From contig JADGEQ010000006.1 in assembly GCA_016744295.1 (NCBI GenBank), forward strand, positions 106,281 to 170,280: a stretch of 64,000 nucleotides of DNA, read 5' to 3'. Of this stretch, positions 51,029 through 63,000 are shown one piece after another. The position numbers and the translations under genes were made by a program. This DNA comes from Desulfobacteraceae bacterium (GTDB lineage: Bacteria > Desulfobacterota > Desulfobacteria > Desulfobacterales > Desulfobacteraceae). A model generated the notes under the pieces. It was not told the origin of the DNA and searched no databases. It worked only from the letters and a program-made list of their open reading frames with translations. Each line of letters opens with the position of its first letter. Within the stretch, counting starts at the first letter, position 1.

Positions 51029-54000
51029 TTATCTCCTTGGTACAGGTGGAAGTGAGGTAACCGAACCGTTTGATACTCCATAAGGGAATATAACCTCTGC
51101 TCCACCACCAGATTTTCCATATGCGGGGGCAACCCTACCAATTTGAACTGGGGTCCCTGCTGGTGGCCTTATTTCAAAAGGATATATTGCTGGTTTATCG
51201 CTCGGTAATGCATACCGTTTTGTCGCATCGAACCCAGCCCTTATATTTGCCGTATCATTAGCTGTAGTGGCAAAGGTGCCTGGTGAGATACCATTTCCTG
51301 ATGTAATCTTAAAATCATCGGCTCTGGTTGCATATCTAACAAAAACGTCGCCTTTATTTGTAAATTGGATTGGTGCATTTATAGCCTCTGGTATAATAGC
51401 AGGTAGTCTACTCTTTGTGGCTAAACGGGGCATTTTACCAAGCATTCCGATTCCGCCTAATAAAATATCTTCACCCACCCCTGGAAATGAAGCGGCCCAG
51501 GCCATTCTTGAATCAGCAGTCGTTGGAGTTATTAAGTCAAGTATTCTATCAGGAAAAGCCAAAATATTGGCAGCAAGGTCATTGAGAGCGTAGAGCCAAT
51601 ATAAAGTAGGTTGTATCAAATAGTTGTTTACCGCACACAACCCCAAAGGATCAATCAACCCATTCGGATCATTAAAGCAGTAAGCATACAGATTCAACCC
51701 ATCACCAAACGGATCAGCCCTAAGGTACCGGCCAAGCTGCGGATCATAATACCGGTTCAGGTTATAGTGCAGCCCGGTTTCAGCATCATAATACTGGCCA
51801 GCAAACCGTAGATTGTTGGTGATACCTTCAATTTCGATCTGGCAGTTGCCGAAGGCATCATACTTTCCGTCCCAGACCACAAGGCCGTTGGTGGCTATCA
51901 ATTTTTGTGGGGTGCCGTTATGATCGTTCTGGTACCAGTAATATTCAGATCCGACTTTCATGAACAAGGGATCAGTGGTCCATTGGGACCCGGGTTTGTA
52001 CCCGTAGGTTTTGATTTCGGCACCGGTGGCATTGTATTCCCCGACCAGACCCTCGTTGGCATAATGAAAAAAAGTTTTTGTGCCGTCCACCTCTTTCCAG
52101 AGTCTGCGTCCAAAGGGATCATATCCGTATGTGGCGGTTACATTGCCGGACCCGTCTTCAACCTTTACCAGCCGGTCTTCCTGATTGTAAAAGAACGCGG
52201 TAACATCAGTGCCCTGTGTCTTGCGGGTCATGTTACCGTTCGCATCGTAATCATAGCCGGTACTGCCGTAGGATTCAAGCTCATTGTCGGCATTGTAGGA
52301 GATTTGACCCTGGACCTTTACATCCGTGATCCTGTTGCCCAGTTTGTCATAGGTGTATGACTCATCGGGCAGGGTGGGGTTCAGGGCCGTGGTCAGGCGG
52401 TTCAGCTCGTCATAGGCGTAGGTGTAGTCGCCGTGTTCCGTGGCCTTTTGGGTAATGTTGCTGCTGGTGTCATAGGAATATTGCCTGGTCATCACAGGAT
52501 TCTGGCCCGGATCTTTGGCTGTGATGGTTTTCAGGCGCATCAGGGCGTCATGGGCAAACTCCTGTCTGGTACCGCCGGGAAGGCTCATGGATGTGGGGCT
52601 GTTCCAGGAGGCGGGATTGTAGCTGATTCCGGCCTGGCCTGCCCCGGGCAGGGTGATACCGGCCAACCGACTGCCCTGGTCGTAGTCATAGACGATGGTA
52701 TTGCCATCGGGACCGACAAAGGTTTTTTGGGCACCTGTGGGGGTGTAGGTATACGCGTGGGTCAGGCTGAAGGTCCCGTAGTCGACGGTTTCAGACAGCT
52801 TCCGGCTCAGGTCATCATAGGTATAGGCGGCAAAAGCAATTCCGTCGCTCCAGGTGAGCAGATTACCCAGGGCATCCTGGGTGAAATCAACAATTTTGAC
52901 CGGTGTGGCAAGGTTGCCGGTTGCAAAATACCTGACCTGAGTGATCCGGTTTTCAGAAGAATAGGCGTATTCTATTCTCTGGTTTTTGGCGTCAATTACG
53001 GCGGTTTTATTGCCCACGGCATCATACTCATACCGGGTTAAAGCGCCCATGGGTTTTGCCGAGGTGAGCAGTCGGTTATTTTTGTCATAGGTAAAGTACT
53101 GGATGCCCTGGTTGGGATCCTGGAGCATGATCTGGTTGTCCCGGTTGTCATAGGTTCGGATGATCTGGCCGGTTTCCGGGGTAAGGGTTTTGATTAGGCG
53201 GTTGAGGGCATCGTATTCATAGGTGGTTGTGCGGCCTGCTTCGTCGGTGGATGTGGCAATGTTGCCTGCCGGATCAAAGGTTCTGGTTCTGGTCAGGGTG
53301 GTGGTATCCAGGACATCTTTTTCCTCGATGACCCGCATCATGCGGTCATGGGTCAGGTGCCGGGTGAATGTCGGGTAGGTGACGGTCACCGGGAGGTTGG
53401 ACGGGGCAAAGGAGCTGCTGTCCTCGCTGTAGGCGTAAGACACGGTGTTGCCTGCCGGGTCCATGGCCTTTAACACCCGGCCTTCATTGTCGTACTGGAC
53501 TTGTGCTTGTCTGCCCTCCTGGTCCGTGGCCAGGACCGGCAGGTGGTCTGTATTGTATTGGGTTGTGGTGTAAAAGGTTAAAGGATCAATGGCCTTGATC
53601 AGGTTGTTGTGGTCGTCATACTCGAACTCAAAGCGTTTGAGCAGGGCATTGATCACAGCAGTGCGGTTATTGGCACCATCGTATTCAAAAGATGTGGTGT
53701 CCCCCGCTGGGTTGGTCTGGGATGTCATCCTGCCCATGGCATCATAGGCAAAACGCCATTCATGTTCAATGCCGCCTCTTGCATCCTGCATTTTCAGCAG
53801 GTTCCCGCTGTTGTTGTACTTAAGGAACCGAGTGGTCTGGTTTAAAGGATCAATGATGGTTTCAAGGTTGCCTTGGGCATCGTAGGTGAATTCGGTGACG
53901 GTTTCTTCGGTGTTCTGGTCTGCATGGCGGGTGGCGGTGAGGATTTGACCGATTTCATTGTAGGTAAAGCTTGTGACCCTTTCAACCGAGGTGTTTTTGG

Positions 54001-57000
54001 CTTCGGTCTTTTGGGTAAGGTTGCCGGAAGCATCGTATTCAAAGGTGGTCACCCGTTCCAGCGGATCGGTAACTTGCTTGACCTTGTTGAACCTCAGGTC
54101 ATATTCAAAGGCCACCTGAGTTCCGTCGGGATAGATGATTTTTTTAAGGTTTTCCTGTTCATCATATTCCTTGCGGGTCTGGTTTCTTTTCTCATCAACA
54201 ATGATATAGTCTCTGCCGTCCTGATTGATTTTTTCAATGGTGCGGCCGTTGATATCAACGCGTTTGGTCTCGCCTTTGTCATTGTACCAGACTTCCTTGA
54301 TCCGGCCTGAACTGGTTTTAATCCGGGCATAGTATTCTTTTTTGTTTTTGTCATAATCATATTCAAAGAAATACCCGATACCACTACTGTCGGTTACGGC
54401 TATGGGTGCAGAAGCAGAACTATAGCTGACAAGGGTTTGTCTTCCTGCGGCATCAACAGTTTGGATAATATTATTCTTGTCATTGTATTCATAGGTGGTT
54501 TTTTTGCCCAGAACATCAGTGACTTTGGTCAGGTTTGATCCGGTATAATCGTACAGGATCTGTCTTGCATCATGATCATAAATTCTTGCAAGATTGTTGT
54601 CTGTGTCATATTCAAACCAGAGTACCTGGTTGCAGGTTTTATCTGCAACACCGGAAGGCGTTTTGTCTTCCGGGCTGTCGTAGATAATAGAGCCGATAGC
54701 ACCCAACCTGTTGCCGTAGGAGATTAAACGGCCATTGGAATCATATTGCCTGAAGTTACCGTGCTTGTCCTTAAAGACATATTTGTCTTCATAATAGTCA
54801 TCTTGAGAACCCAGTATACATTGGCCCCATTGAGGGGTGCCAAGATATTGTTCGCAGTCTGTTTTACGTTCAATGGTATTTGTGCCCTGCTTATAAATCC
54901 CGGCAGAGCTCTTTTTATAGGCAACTCCATCTTTGGTAATATAGTCAGGGCCGTATTCTGATAAAACATAGGTCTTTTGGTCATCAAGTCTGCCGTCTGT
55001 GATACGGGACAGGTTCTCCCATTGCCAGGCACCCGACCTATAGGTCCTGGCAATAGATATGGAACCGCCGGGCACCTTGACCACAAGATCTGTTGCCTCA
55101 TCATTATATTCTCTCAGGGCTGTATTGACCGAACAGCCAACCTCTTGCATGATATGGCGGGATTTATCCATTAATTTATCCATGGCCATATCAAACAGGG
55201 ATTCCTGACGTTCCGGCTTGGGCAGGCATGTTTGCTCACCCCAGGACATGGGCGTGTAGCTCGGGGCCGATGAAGTACCACCACCGCCGCCTGTGCCGCC
55301 ACCGGTGACGTAGGAAGATGATCCCCCTGTGCCTGTACCAGGACTGCCTGTGCCAACGCAGGTTCCACCGCTCGTGTAAAAGCAGTGCCGGGTGGTGCCG
55401 GTTGATCTATCGCCACTGGCACAGGCATATGCATATGATACTGGGATACATTTGCTGTAGGTATAGCAGCCGCCACCGCTGCCTGTCTCTTCTTCCCGGT
55501 CAAGGGATTTAAGGCAGGTGATGCGATAGGGGATTGTGATCCGCTGTTTGGCCTCAAGATAATCCGGCAGACCTGTTAATATCTCATATTGAAAATTTTC
55601 ATCACTTGCCGGGATGGGGATATTAATTTCTTCCGCCCTGATAAGACCGTGGTTGATCAGGATAAATTCGCCGTGGAACACATCTCCTTTGACCATGTCG
55701 GGCAGGGTTATGGATAAAGGCTCTGCAACCACCACGGCTGCCGGAACATCGGTTTCAAAGGTGGCGGTTAATAAAATCTCGTATTTATCCTGGATGGTAA
55801 TCTCATTGACTTCCCATTCCACGGTCACAAGATTGTATTCTAAAAAGAGATCACGGCTTACTGTAATGCCGGGCTTGATCCAGACACGACAGGTGATTTC
55901 CTGGTGGTTGTTTGCCGTGATACGGCATTTGTAACTCCCGGTAGCCAGATCTTCAAACAGGGCTTCACCATGGGAATCGGATGTTAGGGTGTGATTGGTC
56001 AGGGTTGCTTCGTTTTGCAGTTTTATTTTTGCATTGGCAAGCCCCCTGATCAGTTCATTTTTAGCATTGAATGTTCCGGTATAGATATCAGACAGTTTAA
56101 ACAGCACATGGCCTGAGCCTGACTGACTCACTGTGGGATAAAGCCCGATATCCGTGATAGGATAATTGGAACTGGTCACGGTGAGATAAAAAACATGCAT
56201 TCCCTGGGCAATACCTTCATTGGGAAGAAAACTGATGCTGACCTTGCGCGATTCTCCTATGCCAAGGGTACCGATATCGGAAGGGGTGTTGAGCCTGACC
56301 CAGGATGGGGCAGGGCTGCCGGTCTCGTCTTTGAGTTCGATACTAACGTCACCCATGTCGGCAAGACCTTTGTTCTCGAGGGTAATGGTCTCTGTGATCA
56401 TGTCATCATGGGCCACCCCTGTTTCTATGTGGTCCGGGGTAAAGTAGAGGGCAGGATGGCTTTCGGAAAACTGTGTATCAATTAAAACCGAGCCCCAGGG
56501 GGTAACCGATTCATCACTTTTAACCGACAATTCCAGGCTGCCGAACTCATGGGCCAGGTTATCAGCCCACACAATCAGGTTTATGGTTACCCTTCGATCC
56601 GGGTCTACTATTGGAATGGGATCGCCAAGATCTACATGGACACCAGGTTGAAGGGGGGTTGCAAGTTCCAGCCTGAGATTGGTAAGACGGGTTCCATTTT
56701 CTGTGGATATGTTGATACTGATTTTCTGCTCGTAATTTTTGGGGATGCTCAATTTGATTTTTGAAGGAGCAATACTGACCTGATTAATAATAAACGTTCC
56801 CTGGTCCGGGCGGTCTAAAAGATCCGGGTGGACAACATGAACATGATAAACACCGGCTTCATTTTCCAGGGGCTCAAAGACGTAGGTGAAGGTGCCGGTT
56901 TCATCGGTGTTTATATTAAATTTGCGCTCAAATCCGTTAACGGAAATGATCAGATTTAAAGGCGCATCTACAAGTGTCTCGCCCGTGGCTCTGTCGATGG

Positions 57001-60000
57001 CCCGGCCTGTGATAATAATCTCCTTGTCGCCCTTTGATACTTCAGGAAGAATGGAAACAAGATTGCCATAGTATGAGGTATCTTTAAGGCTGATCTCCTG
57101 TCTTGTTTGAGTCCCATCCATTTTTACCTCATCCGGCTGGCCAAGATGGTAAAAAATATTGTCGATTTCAAGGCGAACATATACTGTGTCAGGGGCATTG
57201 GCCGGGATAAACAAATCCATGGGTTCTGATGTGAAAATACTGCCCTTTGTAATCCTGGCCACACTTTTTTTATTGGGAAGCATGATGATATCTTCCCCCA
57301 AAGACTGTTGAAAAGACTTTGAATAGAGAACGTTTTCATCTTCATCTACCAGATAATAACGAATGTCCAGGGACGGATTTTTACTGCTGTTTTCTGCCGT
57401 GACAATTTCCACATCAGCGGCGCCTGAGTTTTCCAGGGTAAACCTGACAGGACCCACACCGCCCCGGATAAATTCTTCATTTAAAATTTGCAGAACCATG
57501 ATGCTGTCTTTGACTTCAATCTCCCGGGTCCGGATAATTTTTGCCTGCTCACCGGGATTGGCAGTTATTTCAATGGTGGTGGTCAAGGTTTCAACATCGT
57601 TTAATTCACTATATCCGCCCAGGATGACAGGAATTCTCTTTGATTCTCCGGCGTCAAGGGAAAAAATCTCTGACTGATGGAGGTGGCCGCCCACAAGCAC
57701 TTTAAGTATTATCTGGGTGACAGTACTTGCGGACTCATTCTTAACCGTGTAATCCAACCGGTTCATAATGCCCCGCTTTATCAGGCTCTGGTCTGCCAAA
57801 TGAGCCGATACGGCTGGCAGTGTTACAAACCGGCCCATGCTTTCCACGGTGTTGGTGTCAACGGTGATGATAGTATAGGACCGTTCCCGGCCTGCATACC
57901 CGTAATCTGTGAACGATTCATCCGTCATGATGGCATCATTAACTTTGAACCCGCTCCGGTCCCGGCCGATATAAGCATAGTAGCCGGCGATCTTGCCGGT
58001 CTTGTCTGGGTGGGACCATGTGATCAGCGGTGGATCATAGTCTTTTTGAGACACCTGTATCACAGACACGGGCAGCAGATCAAAATTCAAATAATAGGAA
58101 TTGGAGGGAAGGGATTCATTGTAGGTGTCATCCACAGCCGTAATGACATAACAATGCTGGGTCGGAGACGGGGTTGGATCAACGATCATGAGTTGAGCAA
58201 TGCCGGTAACAAGCGGGGTCAGACCGGCAACAGAAGAGATCTGTGTCTGGTCGGACCGGTAAACTGAATAGGTGACCGATTCTGTAAAAGCAGGCGCCTC
58301 CCATTGGGCACGAACCCCCTGGGCCACCATATCCAGAACAAGATTGACTGGGGCATTGGGTGCCAGAGAATCAGAATCCACACTTGCCGTGTTGCTCAGA
58401 CCGCTGATAGATTCTTCCTGGTTTTCCCGCCGTATGGTGGTAACAGCATAAACATGGGTGCCGTCAATGGTGGTGGTATCTGTATAGGCGGCAAAAGTTC
58501 CGATACTGTCAATTTCGATACTGTCAATAAGGGTCAGATCTCCTTCTCCAGGTGCCTGCCTGAAAACCTGATACCCTACAGCATTTTCAACTACTGTCCA
58601 TGTCAATTCTATCCTTCCTTTTGATACAGCCTTGCCGGTGAGGGACGCCGGTGGTGCCAGGGGGGGCAGACCCCCCTGGTAAACCTGGAACTGATGGTCA
58701 ACAAGAATGTCAGAGCTGACATTGTCCAGGTCATCCATACCTGTATAAAGGATTTCAATGGTTTCCGGACCCAAAAGCCCGGCATCATCCGGCAGGGTTA
58801 CATTGGCCTGCCAGGCCTGGATTTCCCCTGTTTGGGGGGGTGTTTCGCTCAATCCGGCCACATCGACAACCTGTCTTCCATTGGCAATATCCAAAAGAAT
58901 TTGAGGTTCTTCACCAGGTTTGATTTTTTCCGACAGACCAAAAGAAAGTTGTATTTCAACAGGCGTATCAAAGTTGTTTTTAACAGGAGAAGATGGTGAT
59001 ATATCCAGCCGTTTAACCCGGGGCCCTTTGGTATCCAGCAGCAACCTGTCTCCTGAGACAATTTGCGTTCCCCTGTTACCGGCCTCGTCCCTGGCAGAAA
59101 ATACAGCATAGGCCGTGCCTTCGGGCATGGTCTCAATAATGTCAAAAAAGCCCGAGTAAATAAGGTCTGATACTTTTTCAAGCTCCACAGACCGGGGAAT
59201 GCCCCCACCGGGTGTGATGGTCAAAAACGGCAGTGTTCCCAGAGGTTCGCTTAGGTTAAGTATTACATCTACCCGTGCCGGAGCATAGCGTTCTGAAACA
59301 GGATCGACAAGACCACGGGAGGCAAACTCAATGCTATCCGCAATCGGGGCTGTGGTATCTGATACAGCAGATGCAATATTTGACAATCCACTTTCATTGC
59401 CAGCTGAATCAACGGCAAGGACCCTGTATGACCAGCTGCCTTCTCCAGGGGGAAGATCCGTATACCCCGGCGTTCTGATCAAATCCGTATTGACCTTAAC
59501 AGCCTGATCCTTGTCTGTGAAATCAGTTTCCAGGCGAAAGAGATTAAACCCTTCCACCACTTTATTCAACGGCTTTTGCCACAATAGTTTAATCTCGCCG
59601 TCGGGCCTGGGCTCGCCGGTAAGAGACCGGGGGCTGTCCGGGAGGCTGGTATCAACGGTGATTAGAATTTCAATGGATTCAGGGCTCTGGCCTGCCCGGT
59701 TTTCAGCAACCGCCTTAATCCGGTTTTCTCCTTTATTTAAGACAAATGGAATTTTAAACAGACCCAATGGTCCAACCACCACGGTTGCATCTGTTTGAAC
59801 ACCATCATGGATCAGGGTAACATCCGTATATTTATCCGTGGTCCCTTGAATAGCCATCTGAGTTTTATTTGTTATAAAATTATTCTCAGGAATTGTGATA
59901 ACAGGGGCTAACGGTGTATCAAGGCCTGAAACCAGGGTGTATTCATAACTTGAAAAATTACCGAGTGTGTCAAATCCTGTAACAATAAGGGTATAAGACC

Positions 60001-63000
60001 CGTCAGGAATGGTAAAAACATCAATATAGGCTGAATATGGATCACTATAGTCTTTGCGGACCATGGCACCGTTAAAGTGAAATTCAACTGCACTCACACC
60101 GGCAGGATCGGTCATGGCAACATAAACCTTGCCTGGGCCGGTAATGTTCAAACCGTCTGTCAGCGGTGTGTTTTCAAAACGGATATCCGTCAACGCAGGT
60201 CCCGTGGTATCATTGGTGGGTGTTCCTGAAACAGCTGTCACCAGTGTTTGCTCCCCGCCACTTAAGTTTAGTGCTGTTACGGCAAAATAATACAGGGTGT
60301 CATTGGTTAACCCGGAGATATTGGCAGACAGCCCTGTGGCAGTCCGCCTGGGTGTCATACCGTCAACATTTGTGAATACAGTGTCGCTGACATAAATTTG
60401 ATATTGCTTCACATATTGTGATGGAACAGACATTTCCCACGACAGGCTGACATACCCGCTATACGGGGTAACAACTGTATTGGCGGGATTGGCTAACAAG
60501 GTGATTCCCTGGAAGGTTGCGCCCAGACTTTCATTTTCATCCGCATCAATACTGGTGATTTTAAAGTCATAGGCCGTGGCCAAAGTCAGACCTGTTTTTT
60601 CAAACCTGTTTTCAGATGCAACAAGGTCAAGCCCTTCAGGTTCACCGTTCACATAAACCTTGTATTTTAACAGATCGCCATCTGTGTCGGTTGAATGCTG
60701 CCAGTTCAAGACAAGCTTGTTTTCAAAGCACTGGACATAAAGGCCTGTTGCATTTTCAGGCGCAAGGGTATCATTGGGCGTGGCAGTCACGGGTGTGACA
60801 GTTTCAAGGGCATTGCCTGCATCATCCACAGCCACCACGGCAAAAAAGTAGGGCGTATTCCGGGTCAGGTTCTCAACCGTTGTCTCAAAATTACCCGCTT
60901 CAATGGTGGCATAAGGGGTGAGTCCTGCAACAGAACTGAATGTTGATAACTGGGCATAGATCCGGTAGGCTGCAATATCACCATGAATGGATTCATCATA
61001 TCCAATCCAGTTCAATATAACAGACCTACCATTCCCATCAGGATTAATTATTAAATTATCCACGGGCAATGGCGGTGTATCGTCAAAAAAGATTTCAATA
61101 GAAACCGGGTCACTTTCATTCCCTGCCCGGTCCATTGCCTTGAAAACAAATATATTCTGACCGGAGGCCAGTGTCACTTGATGTTCCCACCCAGTCTGGT
61201 CGGTATGGCCCTCCACTTCTGCCTCATCCATCCACACAGCAGCATAGGCTTCCTTGATCCCTATAATTGTTTGGGTATTTGAATGGGTCGGCGTGGTCAC
61301 AGAATCAATAACCGGGACTGGCGGTTTGGTCAAATCAACCGTAAAATGGGTCATCTGAGCAATCCCCTGGTTACCCAGGGTGTCCTGTAATTGAATTTCC
61401 ACCTGAAAGATTGACTCAGCAAAAGGGGCTGCGGGTGTAAAAATAAGCAGCTCGCCGCCTGAATCCGCCCAGACACCGGGTATTGGAGAAAGGTTCATAT
61501 CTTTTACAGACAGGATGCTGGCCGTCATATCCAGCCCACTTGTCTGCTCGGTATAACCGACTGAAATGATTAGCGGCGGATTATTGAAAAAGGTATTATC
61601 ATGGGGTTTTACATCGGTGATCACAGGTGCCAGGGAATCTAAAATAATATCGACAAAGACAGAAGCACTCCTGTTGCCGGCCTGGTCTTCCAGGATAATT
61701 TCAATTGCATTGCCGCCCTGGATCAGGACAAGATCAACGGACCAGTCACCTGCTCCAAACCCTGTCTTTTCCAAACCATTTATCCATACTTTGGTATCCG
61801 CCTCCCTGGTGCCGGTAAGCTGAATGCCTGAGACAATTGATTTGTTGATTTCCGGCCGGGTTTTTATTATGCCGGTTGTTACGGTTCCGCCTGTAATGGC
61901 AGGGATTGCCGGTGCTAATTTATCCACAGTAAAGGAAAAATTGTACGCCTGGGTGTTGCCCCATACATCTTTTGCCACAAGGGAAACCGTATAAACACCT
62001 GCTGCCAAAGGCACTACAGACGGGATAAAGGTAAACACATCATTATTCTCGTTTATGGTTCCTGCCACAACTTGTGTGTTCTGGTCCCTGACAACCATAC
62101 TTGAGATGACAGCAGCATCGTCAACCTGCCCATGTTCATCCGCAAAAGTGACGGTGATCTGATCAACCTGCTGTGAAAAACTGTTGCCGGCCGGAATTGT
62201 GCCCACAAGAGCTGGTGGTTCGGGATCTTTTATCCCGGTGATGCTTTGAGAAAGAATATTGTTATCTTCGTTTACTTCAAGCACAATTTTGCCGCTGTCC
62301 GCTTCCACCTCAACAGTGTGATCACCGGTCACAGCAGTCCATGCCATGGAAAGGTTCATTACCTCATCCACGGCCAGAATCTGATCCACAGCCAGGGTCC
62401 CAATGGTGTTGCCGTCAACCCGGAAAAGAACCTGGAATGGGTCCACACAAGGCCCGGTCCCCATATTCTTAATGGTTCCGGTAAAAAGAACTGACTGGCC
62501 CGCCGCAAGATCCTTCACAGGATTCCAGGCAATGGCATTGACAACAAGGTCAGGGGGTAGCCCGGCGGTTGTGAACTGCCATAGGGATCCCGTTGTGGAT
62601 TGTCCAACCGCATCCTTTGCCACAACCTGCCAGAAATAAGTGGTGCCGTATAAAAGAGCCGCCACTTCAAATTGGGCCTCCGTTAAATTTTCTGCCACAA
62701 GGGCTATATTATCGCTTTCAGTGCCCAGATATACATCATATGTCAAGGTGTCCCAGACATTGGGATCCTGGCCGACCCAACCCAGGGTCAGGGCCTGGTC
62801 CGTCATTTGGACTTTAACCGCCCCGTGGGCAGGCGTCGGACTGGAAGGTGCAAAGGGCGGTTTGTTGGTGGGATTGTTATTTATACAATCACTTTCAACT
62901 ATCAGCCAGGGTGTAACATCCAAATTTCCAAACACCTCTTCCCCGTTAAAACCGGGGCCGTTAACATCGTTCCACCAATTGTTTTCTGCAATCACACTGG

